NCBI GenBank assembly: GCA_015680685.1
Contig: MNCI01024201.1
Location: 1-54,864 of the forward strand
Direction: 5' to 3'
Length of the DNA stretch: 54,864 nt
DNA from: Gnetum montanum
Taxonomy: Eukaryota; Streptophyta; Gnetopsida; Gnetales; Gnetaceae
Both the position numbers and the translations under genes were made by a program. Shown here piece after piece: positions 44,451 through 54,864 of the stretch. Position 1 is the stretch's first letter; the number at the start of each line of letters is the position of its first letter. The notes beneath the pieces are model-generated. The model did not search any database. It saw only the letters and a list, made by a program, of their open reading frames with translations, and was not told the origin of the DNA.

Positions 44451-47400
44451 TCTATCTGTACATGCAAGTAGTGTGCACTAGAAGCTAAAATCCAAAGATG
44501 TCAGTATGCGGCAACCACAAAACAAGAAGGCACCCAGTGGCTGACAGTTGATTCTAGTAGCAGTACATTTTGCTTGGAACCTACTGAGGACCTAACGTGT
44601 GAATATGTTGCAAGTATGAATGAACTCAAGCAAGTTCATCACCAACTCTTCGAAGGAGTAAATGATGATATCAATTAGGGAGAGTTGGAGATTCTTGACA
44701 ATTTCAAATAAGAATGCCTTGAATTAAAGACATTATCTACTGGAATGGAGTATGTGTTCTTGAAAAATGGAAGATCGGTCATTATTAATGCCAAGCTTGC
44801 TACAAGACAAAAGAAGATGTTGATGAAGGTTGTGGAAAAATGGTTAGCAGTCTTTGCCTAGTCATATTCTGAGTTCATTGGAATAGATCCAAGACTATGC
44901 TAGCATCGAATATACATTGACCCTACCGTTAAGCTGAAATGATAGTCGCCGTGGTGTTTGAATCCCAAATTAAAGCAGATTGTTAAAGAGGAGATTGAGC
45001 AACTCCTTAAGGCAGGATTCATCTACCTTGTTGCAAATAGTGAGTGGGTTAGTCCACTCATGATCGTGCCCAAGAAAGGAGGCAAATGGTGAGTGTGCAT
45101 TGACTTTTGGTTGCTTAATATGGCTTTCAAAGATCATTTTTCGTTGTCTTTTGTTGACCAAGTGTTGGAAACCATTTTTAGGCACAACTATTACAACTTT
45201 CTGGATAATTATAGTGGCTATAACCAAATCTGCATCGCACTAGAGGACCAGGCAGAGATGACTTTCACAAGTCCTTGGGGGAATTTTACTTATTGTCAAA
45301 TGACATTCGGTCTATGTAATTCCCTAGCTACATTCTAACGATTAGTCCTAGCATTTTTCAACAACAAATTGGTAGTGGTGTAGAAGTCTTCATGGATGAC
45401 TTTTCTACCTATGGAGCTATGTTCGAGCAAGCCCTAGACCATTTTGAGCAAGTGTTGAGGAGATGTGTCAAAATAAACCTTTGGCTCAATTGGAAAAATA
45501 GCCATTTTATGGTCCACGAAGGCACAATCTTGGGGCAATGTATCTCAAAAGTAGGAATTGAGGTGAACCTTGAAAAGATAAGGATCATCCAAGGAATAAT
45601 TCGTCAACCAGAAATAGTTAAAGAAATGTCATCATTCCTTTGTCATATGATCTACTACCAGTGCTTCATCGAGAATTTTTTCAAAATTGTCAAGCCATTG
45701 GTTGAATTAACAAAGAAGGATGAACCATTTGTTGAGACCCTTGTGTGTGAAATCGCATTTCAACAACTAAAGCAGAAGCTTGTTGAAACCCCAATTCTAC
45801 AAGCACTTGATTGGTTCAGGCTATTTCATGTGATGAATGATGTATCAAATTATACTTTGGGGGCAATGCTTATGTAGTTAGATGATCAAAAATGTCCATA
45901 TTATATTCACTACACAAGTCAAAGTATCGTAGGTGCATAGTTGAACTACACCACTATAGAAAAGGAGTTGATGGTGGTTGTGTTTACCTTAGAAAAATTC
46001 AGGCACTGTGTGCTTGGTTATAAAGTGTTCATGCACACAGATCATAGCACCATCTAGTTTTTAATAAATAAACCAATGATGAGTCCCTATGTCATATAGT
46101 GGCTTGTGATTTTGCAAGAGTTCGATCTCACGATGGTAGATCGAAAGGGTGTGGAAAATGTGATCGCTCCACTTATCACGGCTAAGATGGGACAATAAGG
46201 AGAAAGAGAGCCCCTTATCTGATCAATTTCCTAATGAATATATTCTTATAGGGGCTATTCATGCACAAATGTCTAATGAACCAAGATGATATGACATCAT
46301 TCTTACTTATTTGCTTAAGCAAGAATTGTTGCAAGGGCTAGACACCAAAAAAAAATAACAATTTCTTCACTAGGTTAAGCATTTCATGAAAATCAATAGG
46401 AATCTTTACAAAGTATGTCCTAATAGCCTAGTATGTTGGTGTGTCCCTAACATGGATCAATTATGTGTTCTCTAGGATGCTCACGAAGGCCCTTGTGAGG
46501 GCCATTATGCTAAGAGACGCACGACCATAAAAATCCTCATGGCAGAATATTACTAACCAACAATCTTCAGAGATGCACACCAATTCATTTGCACTTATGA
46601 TCGTTGTTGGAGGGATGGTGGAATAATAGCTCGAATGGAGGGGCCATAGCATTGGATTTAGCCTCTCGAGCCATTTGATATTTGGGGCATCGACTTTATA
46701 GGTCCCATTGCACCTTTTCAAATGGAAAGATGTATATAATAGTCGCAGTTGACTATTGCACTAAGTGGGAAAAAGCAACAACCGTCATCAATTGTACATC
46801 CACTACTGTTGCTTAGTTTATACAACAAAATATCATAAACAAGTTTGGTGTGCCTCGTGTGTTGAATTCTGATAATGGAACTCATTTCATAGGTGCCACT
46901 TTCTAAAAACTTATGTAGTGCTTGGGGGTTGAGCATAAACTCACAACACCTTATCACCCTCAAGCTAATGATCAAGTTGAGGTCACTAATTGAGAGATTA
47001 TAAAATTTTTAACATGCACTATTAGAAAATATTGAAGGGACTGGAGCACCAAATTAAACAATGTCCTTTGGGCCCATCGCTTTACATGGAAGCTTCCCAT
47101 AGGTTATTCTCCCTATGAGCTTGTGTACAGAAAACTACCAATATTGCCCATCTAATTCAAGCTCTGTACATTCTCTACAATATGTGACCTTGACATGGAT
47201 CTAAATCTCACACGAAAGGAAAGATTAATGAATCTCAACTTGTTAAATGAAAATCGATTAATGGCCCTGTCATCCAATGAAATGCATAAGACATTCAATA
47301 AGAAATGCCATGACCTCAAAATAAGGAAAGTCAAGTTTCAACCGGGAGATAATGTTCTCTACTGGAATCTTACACACGTACTTCAACGAACCAAATTTCA

Positions 47401-47509
47401 AACATTGTGGAAAGGACCTTACATTATTGAAGAGACTTTTCAATTTGGGGTCATGATTATATATAAACCTGATAGCCCAAACAAGAAACAACTAGTCAAT
47501 ATCCAATAA
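44451..47509 (+). pseudogene. pol: Reverse transcriptase, RNase H and integrase of A2
   Basis: RT starts near 44960 (LKQIVKEEIEQLLKAGFIY, SEWVSPLMIVPKKGG, PWGNFTYCQMTFGLCN). The catalytic FMDD is at 45389-45400 after a frameshift. HFMVHEGTILGQCISKVGIE and the connection domain follow. RNase H is at about 45820-46190 (YTTIEKELMVVVFTLEKFR, HTDHS, DRKGVENV). Integrase has HEGPCEGHYAKR, IDFIGP, NSDNGTHF, QVEVTN and a C-terminal KFQPGDNVLYW and GPYII. There is no archaeal-type RNase H. The RT and RNase H wording is that of the Athila side of the OTA group. Many stops and several frameshifts occur. Confidence 0.8.
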
Positions 47510-49266
47510 CTAAAACCTTTCCATAAGCCCAAGTCAACCAACTCAACAGACACCTCGCTAGATGGACAACCATGCTCAATCTTTTGGATTTTTGCCTTCC
47601 AACTTAGTCATGGGGGAGATGGCTATCTATACTAACACTTTACGTGGCTCCTTAGTGTTTTGACTTTTTTGTTTTACAACATTTTGTTTTCATATTCTTT
47701 GTTTTACATCTTTTTTTTTTCAGGTTATTAATCTTTTCTAAGTTTTTGTTTACATCATTGTTAGTATATTCAATATTTTTTGAATACTCTTACTTTCTTT
47801 TATATTTTCTTATGTTTGGTATAATTCTCTACTCTTTTTGCTAATAAAGTGCTAGGTACAATGGTAATGTCCTATTCGATGGTGGTATGTATTATTTGTG
47901 ATTTCATTGTGGATGTTTAGTTTTTGACTTTGAATGTCATCACTGACAACTAGGACATGGTTTCTTTTCATGTAACAAGCAATGAGTCCACATCATTCAC
48001 CCATCCACACACTCTAGTTTTCCTTGTTTTGGAAATGTGTAGTCCCTTTTTCATTAATACAACCTTAATAAATTTATGACATGTGTAGTTTTCAGAATTA
48101 GAAAGGAATCAAAAGTTCGAATAGGGTGAGGCTTCAAAGGGATGTGGTATTCTTTGTGCATTTCCATTGTCCTATGTGCGAAGGTGTTCTCGTGAACTTC
48201 TCACCATTCTGTGTCATTCCACAATAGGAAGTCGAATAAGTCCTTGCATGGTGTGGTCCTCATTGAAAAAAGAAGAAGAAGAAGAAAAAAGATAAGCATG
48301 CAAAGCACATCCCTTGGACAAAATAAATTCAAAAATGCATGGGTCTTTGCATGGTGTGGTTCCCATTCAAAAAAAAAAAGGAAGAGAAGGAAATTCAAAG
48401 CACACCCCTTACACCAAATAAAAAGGCTACAAGCACTGGTTATGGGACTTGTCTTGTCTTCACTAACTAAGGCCCTTTCTCACTTCTTACTTCTTCTCCA
48501 ATTTGGAATGGTAGTTGTTTTGTGGGAGCATTCTTGTGTCTCAAGGGATGGACTAGTCTTAGAATGTCGATGCGAAATGACTGAAAGTGGTTGGTTTTGG
48601 TATGGACTAAGGATGGATCCTATTAAGTCATTTAATCATGAACACCACAAGGGACTTCATGTGACCATCATTAGGAACTCCATACCATTTGCTCCTTCAT
48701 CATCTATTTTTTTATGCCTCACCTCACTGCTCGTTTCATGTTTTGATTCGATGTTTTGGTTTGAAGTGTTGAGTTTCTCAGTTAGTTACTTCTGGGTGTT
48801 TGTACTTAACCTTCCATAACCATTAATCATCCATGGTGCCAATGGACTCCTTGGTTTGAAGTTATGCAAGGGCATAAAAGGCCTGTGCCTACTTTGGGGA
48901 GGACCCACTTGCATATCTTTGATTTGGTTAAGTTAAGTTCTTTACCTTAGACATTTTTTACAATTGAATTCTTTTTATTTATCCCATCAATGCCATACAA
49001 TTGTGTGTATCTTCACAACTATTTTTAGTGAATTCCTTCTTTTTATTATTGTGAAATTCTATGCCCTCTTTCTAGTATTCCTTGTGTTAATTTTTTTTGA
49101 ATTTTATAGACCACTTCTCTTACTTAACCCATTTGTCAGTTTTCTCACTAATATTATCAAGCAACCAATCTACCATAATCACAACTTAGCTAGATAAAAT
49201 TATTGACGAGCTAAGGTATTCAACCGCTATGTGTTACACTATATATACTAATAATTGATTTTGTTG
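47510..49266 (+). other. 3' tail of A2, truncated by A3
   Basis: T-rich sequence after integrase is followed by about 1.3 kb similar to the A1 tail (566-1700). An open stretch of 202 codons (48211-48819) has no recognised motif. It is partly made of the duplicated A-rich block, so I do not call it a gene. The tail stops abruptly at the inverted A3 LTR. Confidence 0.6.
48241..48424 (+). repeat. Tandem duplication of about 103 bp in the A2 tail
   Basis: TCCTTGCATGGTGTGG at 48241 and TCTTTGCATGGTGTGG at 48344 each lead into an A-rich run and then AAAGCACA, CCCTT and CAxAATAAA. A1 has a single copy (870-950), so the duplication is specific to A2 or to its branch. Confidence 0.75.
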
Positions 49267-50111
49267 TGATTATAGTGGGGAGCATGGATTGGAATCAAGA
49301 CTCAACCATACAAATATGAGCGTTTCACTCATGATCCAGTTGAACTCTGCAGATGGACTAGTTGTGGTATCTAGACAGTTATTCTTAGGTTGCAGTTCGT
49401 TGTCTTCCCACCTAGACTAGTGTTAACTTTGTCATGTATGATTTAGTCCAACGTGAGGTGTATGATGTGTTCCTATACTAATGCTACTCCTAGGTGTAAT
49501 GGAAAATGATATTAACTAAGCTAAGAGAGAGAGGGTGAGAGAGAATCTAAGTTAGCCTAAGTGCGATGAGCATCCGTTCCTCAATCATCCGTACACATCT
49601 TGGACTTTGTGCATGACTAACACTAGGGTTACCAAGCGCAAATCCTTGGTACGCTACTGGGTCACCAAGTAGTCACACTTAAATGCTCGTAATCAAGTTG
49701 TACTCATTCTGCATTTAATAGGAGTTTAGGGTGAAGAGATATTAACTAAGAAAGCAGTAAATAAAAATTAAATGAATAATTAAGCTAAGTGAGTGCTGCA
49801 ATGATGAAGTAATCTTGATCTTTATTGCTGGTCATGTGCGTGTCCAAGTACGTCACACTCGAATAAGGATGTCATACAATTACAATCATCACATTGCAGG
49901 TATGCAGTGGAAGAAAGGGTTGAGAGGAAAAACTGACAGAAAGTCCCTACTTTAACACTAAGAGCTAAAATCAAAACTTAACACACATAACTCCAATATG
50001 CATGCCTCTTATTTATAGATGAGGAGACAGGTTGTGATATCGTGTACGTGATATCACGTTGGTTGTGATATCACATGCGTGATATCATGACCAATAGCAC
50101 ACGACTCATCA
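49267..50111 (-). repeat. 3' LTR of A3 (Athila-like, inverted)
   Basis: On the minus strand the LTR starts TGATGAGTCG at 50111, directly after a polypurine tract, and ends CCACTATAATCA at 49267. It has GTGATATCAC palindromes (50034-50092), a TATA box (50010-50020), the GACTTGATTACGAGC-like segment known from A1 in a shorter form, and GCAGAGTTCAACTGGATC near its end. Length is 845 bp. It faces the tail of A2, so A3 most likely inserted into A2. The left flank is TGTTG. Confidence 0.8.
50010..50020 (-). promoter_or_regulatory. TATA box of the A3 LTR
   Basis: On the minus strand ATCTATAAATA lies just after the GTGATATCAC palindromes, as in A1 and A2. Confidence 0.65.
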
Positions 50112-50120
50112 TACCCCCAC
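50112..50120 (-). promoter_or_regulatory. Polypurine tract of A3
   Basis: On the minus strand GTGGGGGTA precedes the LTR. The upstream context (TTTTCATTCAGTC) is the same as at A1 2243-2254. Confidence 0.75.
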
Positions 50121-50673
50121 GACTGAATGAAAACTTGTCCTTGAGTTAAAGTGAGAACAAGCTCCATTTATTACACAGTGGATAGGTATGGGATTATTAA
50201 CTAACTAGAATGGATTCATTTCGCAGTGTGGAATTAGACTAAAATTGAGACACAACACGAAGAACGCAAAAGAAAATCCTATAACTACAAGATTAGGTGG
50301 AACTCATGTAGTTCCTGGTAGCGGTGGCTCCTCCATGGGTGTCTTTCCCTTGTCTTGCGTGCCAGGTCTTGGGATTTGATGGCATGTAAGTCAACCTTCT
50401 CTTTTTCTTTTGCCACCCTTTTATTCTCTTTCAAAAGTTTATTAAGTTGCTCGGTTCTGAAAGTGTCCAGTTGGTTCTTAGCAACCTTTGGCCCTATATT
50501 CGAAAGGTTTAATACTTCTAAAATGGCTTGAATAGAGAAATCAATAGTCACACCACAAATGTTAACCATGGTGCCTTCTTCTTTATTGTGCCAAAATTGG
50601 TACCTTTCCCCTAAGTACTAGGCACCGCTTTCAGAGAGGGTAGGCCATAATGGGGATCCTTTGAGGTGATCCC
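50121..50673 (-). pseudogene. 3'-terminal reading frame of A3, transposon-protein-like
   Basis: On the minus strand, from the C2 insertion at 50673, a frame reads YLGERYQFWHNKEEGTM, then VNICGVTIDFSIQAILEVL, a Lys/Glu-rich coiled-coil-like part (NKLLKENKRVAKEKEKVDL) and a stop at 50285. The VxxCGVxIDFSxxAI segment resembles the plant transposon-protein domain found in the env-like position of Athila elements. The N-terminal part is cut off by C2. A TAG lies just before YLGERY. Identity is a motif-level inference. Confidence 0.45.
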
Positions 50674-52238
50674 TGAAACACCGTGAAAATTGCGAGTCAG
50701 CCTCAGGCAAAGATTCATGATTCGGGCAAGAGTACATGACAGAATTCCAGAAAGAAGAACAAGACAGGGCAAGGCAAGGAGGTGCGCGGCATCGAGGCTT
50801 CGGCTTCCTTTTGCAGATTTCTTATCTTACTATGTTTTCCATTATTTACGCTATAGCATGCAACATAGCGTGATGACGCTTTGAGTAACATAGTCCGACA
50901 TTGAAAAGCAGCTTACTTCAGCAGATTTGGCAAAGCCTAAGGCCTAAGTAACGTAATATGCGATCTCTTGTGTATTTTGCTAAGTCTTTTGTCCAAGGGC
51001 AGATTTACGCTCTATTACGCAAGGCAGCGTAACAAGCTTCGGAAATATCAAAAGGATCCAAAGGAAGCGCAACAGATCAAGCTACGCTCGTTATGCAACG
51101 CAGCGTACGAAAGCGTAATCCATCACCAAGTTAATCATTGTTTACGCTTCACTACGCTTAGCTGCGTGAATGAGCGTAAAGCAACTTGAGTGCATGACTT
51201 TTGTGCTTTATTACGCTCTCGCACGCGACACAATGCATGCAAGCGTAATATAGCCAAAATCAACTGAGACATGCCCGACCCACATTTGTCACCCATAAGC
51301 ACAATACGTAGATGCGCGTATTGTGCGTAGTCACGGATTTCAACACAAGGATGGTCAAGTCAATGATCTTTCGAAAAGTTTGAAACACGTGTCATCACAG
51401 CTGCGCCTTCTCCACATATCGTCAAACCTATAAATGTCCCAGTTAGCGAAGAAAAACGAGGTACAACAGGACAGAGACAGAGAAAAAAAAACACAGTGAC
51501 AGAGAAAAAGAACAGCTTCTTTCTAGCAATCATTTGGCAGCACTATCTTTCAACAGAGACAGGAGACATTTTGCTTGAGCATTGGCAGCAGAAGCGATTA
51601 CCCCTTTGGCGAAGACACAACTTTCTCCATTGGTGATCGTCAGCAGTTTCGAGCAAAGACTACCTAAGGCAAAAGGGAGCAGATCAGAGATCGAAAGATC
51701 ATCTGGTGTGTTTGCAAGTTTCTATTGGTCAGAAGCAGTTGATCAATAGACGTCAGAATTTGACCTTCCTTGCATCCCATCTATGGCCTACGAGGTAGAT
51801 CGAACCCCATTCTGTACTTCTGCTTCGATAGTTTTCTTGTTTCTCGTTACTTTGTGTTTGCTTCATACAAAATAATCGGGGTCTGCCCAGTGTAACATGA
51901 TATACAAATTATTTATTTTTTCAGGTCAAAGCCATAGATCTTGAAATCACGTGTTTCTCTCGTGTCTGATTCCTTTTACCGTGTTAGCGTTATCATCGTT
52001 ATAATTCATCTACATTATTTTTCTTTCATTTTTTCGACTCATCGAATCAAATCGTTCCACGCAATATTCATAATCTTCATCGGTTTACTGATTTAGTAAG
52101 TCCCTGTTTGATCGACAAGACCGTTCAGGGTGCCGCAGATTTGTTTCCTCCAGCATAGCCCTCGCACGGATCCGTGGTTAAGACTGTGTACACGGATTTT
52201 GTTTGGTATTCTAGCTGCTGACATTTTCTGTCGTTACA
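50674..52238 (+). repeat. 5' LTR of C2
   Basis: It runs from TGAAACACCG to GTCGTTACA, 1565 bp. TTACGC/GCGTAA palindromes lie at about 50846, 51005, 51080, 51140, 51210 and 51300. A CCTATAAAT box is at 51427-51435. A small insertion near 51470-51540 repeats the ACAGAGACAGAGAAAAA block. Confidence 0.9.
50846..51330. repeat. Palindrome array in the C2 LTR
   Basis: There are about six TTACGC/GCGTAA hairpin units, in the same order and spacing as in C1. Confidence 0.75.
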
Positions 52239-52244
52239 GTTTTC

Positions 52245-52262
52245 TAGCGCTAGAAGGAGGGC
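52245..52262 (+). promoter_or_regulatory. Primer-binding site of C2 (one mutation)
   Basis: TAGCGCTAGAAGGAGGGC equals the C1 site with G changed to A at position 2. It starts 6 nt after the LTR. The leader to 52480 repeats the C1 leader, including ACCTCTAGGGAAGTTTACG. Confidence 0.75.
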
Positions 52263-52479
52263 CTAGGCTCCGATCCGCATTTTTCGGGTAGCCCTGTTAG
52301 CGATTTATACCCAAAACCGTAAACGTAATACCTCTAGGGAAGTTTACGGCAAATCGTGTGGTGTAGATCAGTCGCAAGAACGATTCCTCTGGAATCCTAC
52401 AGGGTAGAAAGCCTATTTGCGATATTTTTTTAGCCACTTCTTAGATCCAGTCGTTTGTCACCGTTAACCCACTTTATCA

Positions 52480-54864
52480 ATGGATTCCATATACACAACC
52501 ACAACCGCTATGGTCGCCGCCGATTTGGGTGCCACATCTGTGAACCCTATCGTTGTTACCAGGCCAGCTCCTAGTGCAGCAGGACCTTAGGGACCATCGC
52601 GTCTGTCATTGAGGCTACAAGGAAAAGATCCAATGTTTACTATCATGACCCCCGAGGAATACAACTTTATCTATGTCAAGATCCAGACGAAGCTTGCCCT
52701 TAGCCGAGCCGAGATTGAGGTGAAGCGAAATTTCAAGATGATCCATCAAGGGGGCCAAGATTTTACCCCAACAGCCTATGACATTATCCCTTTAACAGAC
52801 TAGCAACATGAAATTATAACACAGTTGGTCATGGCCAAGGGCCAGGCTTCACGGGCTACGCTGGAGCCCCAGAATGGGGAGGAGGAAGAGGATGAATTCG
52901 TAGCCTAGTCTGAACATTCGTTCCATACTCTAAGCCCCCACACGTACATAAATCCCCTGTTCCCTTTTAACGGAGAAGCTTCCCCTCTTAACCTAGCCAT
53001 GACCATACAGACGCACATCCCTATCATTTCGCAAGGCACTGCGCAGCCATCTGCACTGCAAGTGCAAATCCCTCACAATAACATGGGGGCGGCGGTTTCA
53101 TCATCGCGAGTACTCAGCATTCCAGTGGTGGTTCCAGCATCCACCGTGCCCCATTTCATTCCGCAAATCCAACCCCAAACCACATCCACGGCTCGGCCGA
53201 TGCAGACTTTATTGCTTCCGCTCCCTCCAACCCAGCAGATCACCACCGCCGTGCAGCCACAGATACCTATCCAATAGCTTGCCGCGAGTCAGTGGACCTA
53301 CCCCGTGGCACAACACAACTAGTCTGCGGTGTATGGTGTGCGACCCTCGGTGGCGCCCGCAACGCATATTCCGTAGGTGGTTCCGCAATATCCCTATCCT
53401 TATCCCGCACAGCTGGTGGCAGCCAATCTTTCTTCCCAAATCGGTGGATGGTGGTCTTCACAGGCATCCCTGCCTGCAGGGATCCCCACCCCACCATCTA
53501 CTGGCCAAACCATCCCATCATTTCCACCACCTGGCCTTGCTTTCCTAGGTCAGCCCCCTACTCCTACTGCACAGACACCTCTAGCAACAGGTTTAGACCA
53601 AGCCTTTCTACTTATTCAAACCCTCACAGAGGAGGTTAGGCATCTTAAGGCCACTAGCTCGGACACTGTACAGATCATGGACTTTTACCAAGATGATCCC
53701 ATTAGTCCAGCGGTCCTCATGTTGTCGTTGCCACCTGGGATGTCCTTACCTCATTTTACCAAGTATAATGCGGAGGGGGATCCTAATGCTCACTTGGTCA
53801 CTTCTAGATCTGAATCCTTATTGTTGTAGCAGTGGCCTCACATGATTATCTGCGTCTTTGCTATGTCTTTGACAGGGAAAGCTCTAGATTGGTATCGAGC
53901 CCTCCCACGCTCTTCCATTTCAACCTTGGAAGAGCTTCTAACATAATTCGTGACTCGCTTTAAATACAACTTAAAGATAGAAGTCACGTTAGATCAACTC
54001 ATGGGAGTGAAACAAGATCCTCTCGAACCAGTCCAGAAGTTCATACAACGCTAGAATGCTACTTTGAATGAAATCCGTGAGCCAATCGCAGACTCACATT
54101 TACTGGCCATCTTCAAAGGAGCAGTTAATGAATTTATCAAGTCAAAACTATATTATCTTTCCCCCAACTCTTTACATCAGGCCTTCGCTCAAATTAGAAG
54201 CATCCAAGATGCTGCGGAGGCCAGCAAAGACCCAGTGTATGTCGCCTACAAAAACGCACACAACAAAGGCAAGGACAAAGGCAAAGCGACAACAACGACA
54301 GTGGCTGCGCTAGATGAAGGCACGAAGAGCAAGAGCAATAAGGCACCTACGGTGCCTCCTGAGACCACGGCCAGTTCAGGTAGCACTAGCCAGGACACAG
54401 TTGCCCCTGAAAGCTCTTCCCAGCCAAAACCAAACTTTGAGCGTAAAGACCGCTCAAAGTATACAGCCCTGCCTGTAAAGCATTTAGAACTGCTGAAACA
54501 ATTATTAGGGGCTGGATACATTTAACCCAAAAGGGTATCTGAAGAAGCTCTGAAGCGTCATAGATGCCATTGTGAACTGCTAAAGAATCCTTCTCTAGCC
54601 TTACCTAACGAACCACCAGTTCCGAGATCTTTCAAGCTGGATCGTTTCTATGACTACCACCAGCTGTGTGGTCACGATACGGATTACTGTTGGGCGTTGA
54701 AAGATGACATTCAACGCATGCTTGATGACAGTTCACTCAAGCTAGACGGCAGTAATCTGACGCATCCGGAAAACCAAACATTACACGTATATAAGGATCC
54801 GTTGAATGCAAACAACGCTCCTTATACAATCAATGTGGTGAGTACGGACAGTGAGAGGAAAGTA
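52480..54864 (+). pseudogene. gag: Gag of C2 (continues past the window)
   Basis: ATG 52480 (MDSIYTTTTAMVAA) aligns with the C1 start. One frame runs to the window end with no frameshift that I can see. Landmarks are TPEEYNFIYVKIQTKLALS, GGQDFTPTAYDIIPL, the Gag domain (IMDFYQDDPISP, KALDWYRALPRSS, VKQDPLEPVQKF), the conserved stop after GYI at 54523 (TAA), and the knuckle CDYHQLCGHDTDYC-like YDYHQLCGHDTDYC in which the first Cys is now Tyr. Premature stops at 52588 (TAG, codon 37), near 52801, 53275, 53827, 53944 and 54052 fit single transitions from CAG, CAA or TGG. The protease part is outside. Confidence 0.9.

Larger units (their letters stand above)
22766..49266 (+). mobile_element. Athila-like Ty3/gypsy element A2, split by C1
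   Basis: Its parts are: 5' LTR (22766-23511 plus 41158-41270, interrupted by C1), tRNA-Asp-type primer-binding site, Gag, a Pro/Gln/Tyr-rich linker, protease, RT, RNase H, integrase and a long tail that stops at the inverted A3 LTR. Without C1 the visible element is about 8.9 kb. There is no second (archaeal-type) RNase H, which separates it from B and C. Frameshifts are common, so it is older or less constrained than C1. Its 3' LTR is not in the window. Confidence 0.8.
50674..54864 (+). mobile_element. Tat/Ogre-like element C2, 5' part
   Basis: The 5' LTR, primer-binding site, leader and most of Gag are visible. Protein and LTR layout are those of C1 but clearly diverged. It interrupts the A3 reading frame. 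The base run before the LTR is ATCCC, and the other target copy is outside the window. Whether it carries the antisense gene cannot be seen. Confidence 0.9.

Noticed and set aside
48211-48819. 202-codon open frame in the A2 tail
   Set aside because: It is built partly from a duplicated A-rich block giving Lys/Arg runs, has no recognised motif, and its homologous stretch in A1 is not open in the same frame.

Overview
The window is nuclear DNA of a land plant, almost certainly a seed plant with a large, repeat-rich genome. It consists almost entirely of nested Ty3/gypsy LTR retrotransposons, with no intact host gene and no bacterial-style operon. The evidence is: Tat/Ogre-like pol genes with two RNase H domains, Athila-like pol genes, LTRs with TATA boxes, 5-bp target duplications, an old chromovirus reverse transcriptase remnant and a LINE tail. 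Species cannot be read from the sequence. A gymnosperm or another giant genome would fit, but that is inference. Three single-N gaps each sit between near-identical direct copies and look like assembly joins.

Layout. 1-565: gag fragment of an Athila-like element, minus strand (A0). 566-3241: 3' part and 3' LTR of a plus-strand Athila-like element (A1), inserted into the RNase H region of B. 3242-17171: B, a minus-strand Tat/Ogre-like element entered from its pol gene and ending with its 5' LTR (15611-17171). 17172-22765: the oldest layer, with a degenerate unknown reading frame, a chromovirus RT remnant (17926-18590), AT-rich DNA, one exon-like patch and a 5'-truncated LINE. 22766-49266: A2, a plus-strand Athila-like element whose 5' LTR is split by C1 (23512-41157). 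C1 is a complete 17.6-kb Tat/Ogre-like element with two 1590-bp LTRs and a perfect CTCGT target duplication. 49267-50673: 3' end of a minus-strand Athila-like element (A3) lying in the tail of A2. 50674-54864: C2, a second member of the C family, inserted in A3 and running off the window.

The main discovery is inside B and C1. Both elements carry a long gene on the strand opposite to gag-pol, placed between protease and reverse transcriptase. It reads as eight exons with seven GT-AG introns at the same places in both copies (B 6153-10560 plus; C1 33735-29683 minus). Both copies have a TATA-like box upstream of the first exon and share short repeat motifs with the core TAAAACTAGC on both flanks. 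Exon 2 encodes an FCP1/HAD-phosphatase-like domain with lost catalytic aspartates. Exon 4 encodes a helical domain and exon 7 a coiled coil. An element copied through sense RNA can keep introns only if they lie antisense, so the orientation explains itself. The PR-RT gap is also where Ogre elements carry a sense intron, so the antisense gene may be nested in such an intron.

All elements are decayed. In the C family decay is mostly C-to-T/G-to-A changes that make TAG, TAA and TGA, with very few frameshifts, as expected for methylated, silenced DNA.
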